Positions 6,134 to 6,141 of a stretch of DNA of 6,141 bases are shown one piece after another (positions within the stretch are counted from its first letter, which is position 1; every line of letters starts with the position of its first letter). Origin of the DNA: Candidatus Tenebribacter mawsonii (GTDB lineage Bacteria; Cloacimonadota; Cloacimonadia; Cloacimonadales; TCS61). The notes beneath the pieces are model-generated. The model was given only the letters and a program-made list of their open reading frames with translations. It had not been told where the DNA came from and ran no database searches. Location of the stretch: positions 1 through 6,141 of the forward strand of contig JAVCCD010000273.1 of the NCBI GenBank assembly GCA_030765665.1. Reading direction: 5' to 3'. The translations under genes and the position numbers were made by a program.

Positions 6134-6141
6134 CCACTTTC

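Noticed and set aside
6109..6141. Possible 3' end of a minus-strand gene (ten codons then TAA at 6111-6109)
   Set aside because: Ten open codons at a window edge are uninformative; other frames also give plausible short tails, and the same bases fit a tRNA promoter.
1..6141. CRISPR array, insertion sequence, transposase or long repeats
   Set aside because: No spaced direct repeats, terminal inverted repeats or transposase-like frames were seen; the similarity between the two hdrA genes is ordinary protein-level paralogy.

Overview
The window is A+T-rich bacterial DNA. It carries the 3' part of an operon for a soluble heterodisulfide-reductase-like (Hdr) electron-transfer complex, followed by a convergent MarR-family regulator gene and a tRNA-Arg gene. 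The host is most likely a strict anaerobe: every operon gene encodes an iron-sulfur or flavin redox subunit, with many oxygen-sensitive cluster motifs. Clear Shine-Dalgarno sequences, a tRNA with encoded CCA and the bacterial type of HdrB point to Bacteria rather than a methanogenic archaeon. I cannot place the phylum. An A+T-rich fermentative, syntrophic or sulfur-metabolising lineage (for example in the FCB group) is a guess.

Layout. Positions 1-1698 (+) hold an HdrA-type flavoprotein that is open at the left edge. A 99-bp gap with two small inverted repeats follows. Positions 1798-4185 (+) hold a second, canonical HdrA carrying a C-terminal MvhD-like extension. HdrC (4185-4589) overlaps it by one base, and HdrB (4601-5479) starts 11 bp later. 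A 16-bp hairpin plus U-tract at 5502-5547 is a convincing terminator for the operon and lies inside the 3' end of the convergent marR-type gene (5501-5965, -). The tRNA-Arg(UCG) gene (6019-6095, -) lies upstream of marR in the same direction. The last 46 bp hold only a candidate tRNA promoter.

How the genes fit together. In known Hdr complexes HdrA carries an FAD (bifurcating in several systems) and a chain of [4Fe-4S] clusters. HdrC relays electrons, and HdrB holds two noncubane clusters that reduce a disulfide or similar acceptor. All residues needed for that chain are present here: the HdrA2 FAD-proximal cluster motif, ferredoxin insert and C-terminal ferredoxin, the two clusters of HdrC, and both CCG motifs of HdrB. 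The unusual parts are two HdrA modules in tandem, one lacking the ferredoxin insert, and an MvhD-like tail that has lost the cysteines expected to bind its [2Fe-2S] cluster. No hydrogenase, formate dehydrogenase, Flx subunit or membrane subunit is visible, so the donor and terminal acceptor are unknown. The two-HdrA plus HdrCB layout recalls the qmoAB-hdrCB type of arrangement, but the proteins look more like HdrA than QmoA/QmoB.
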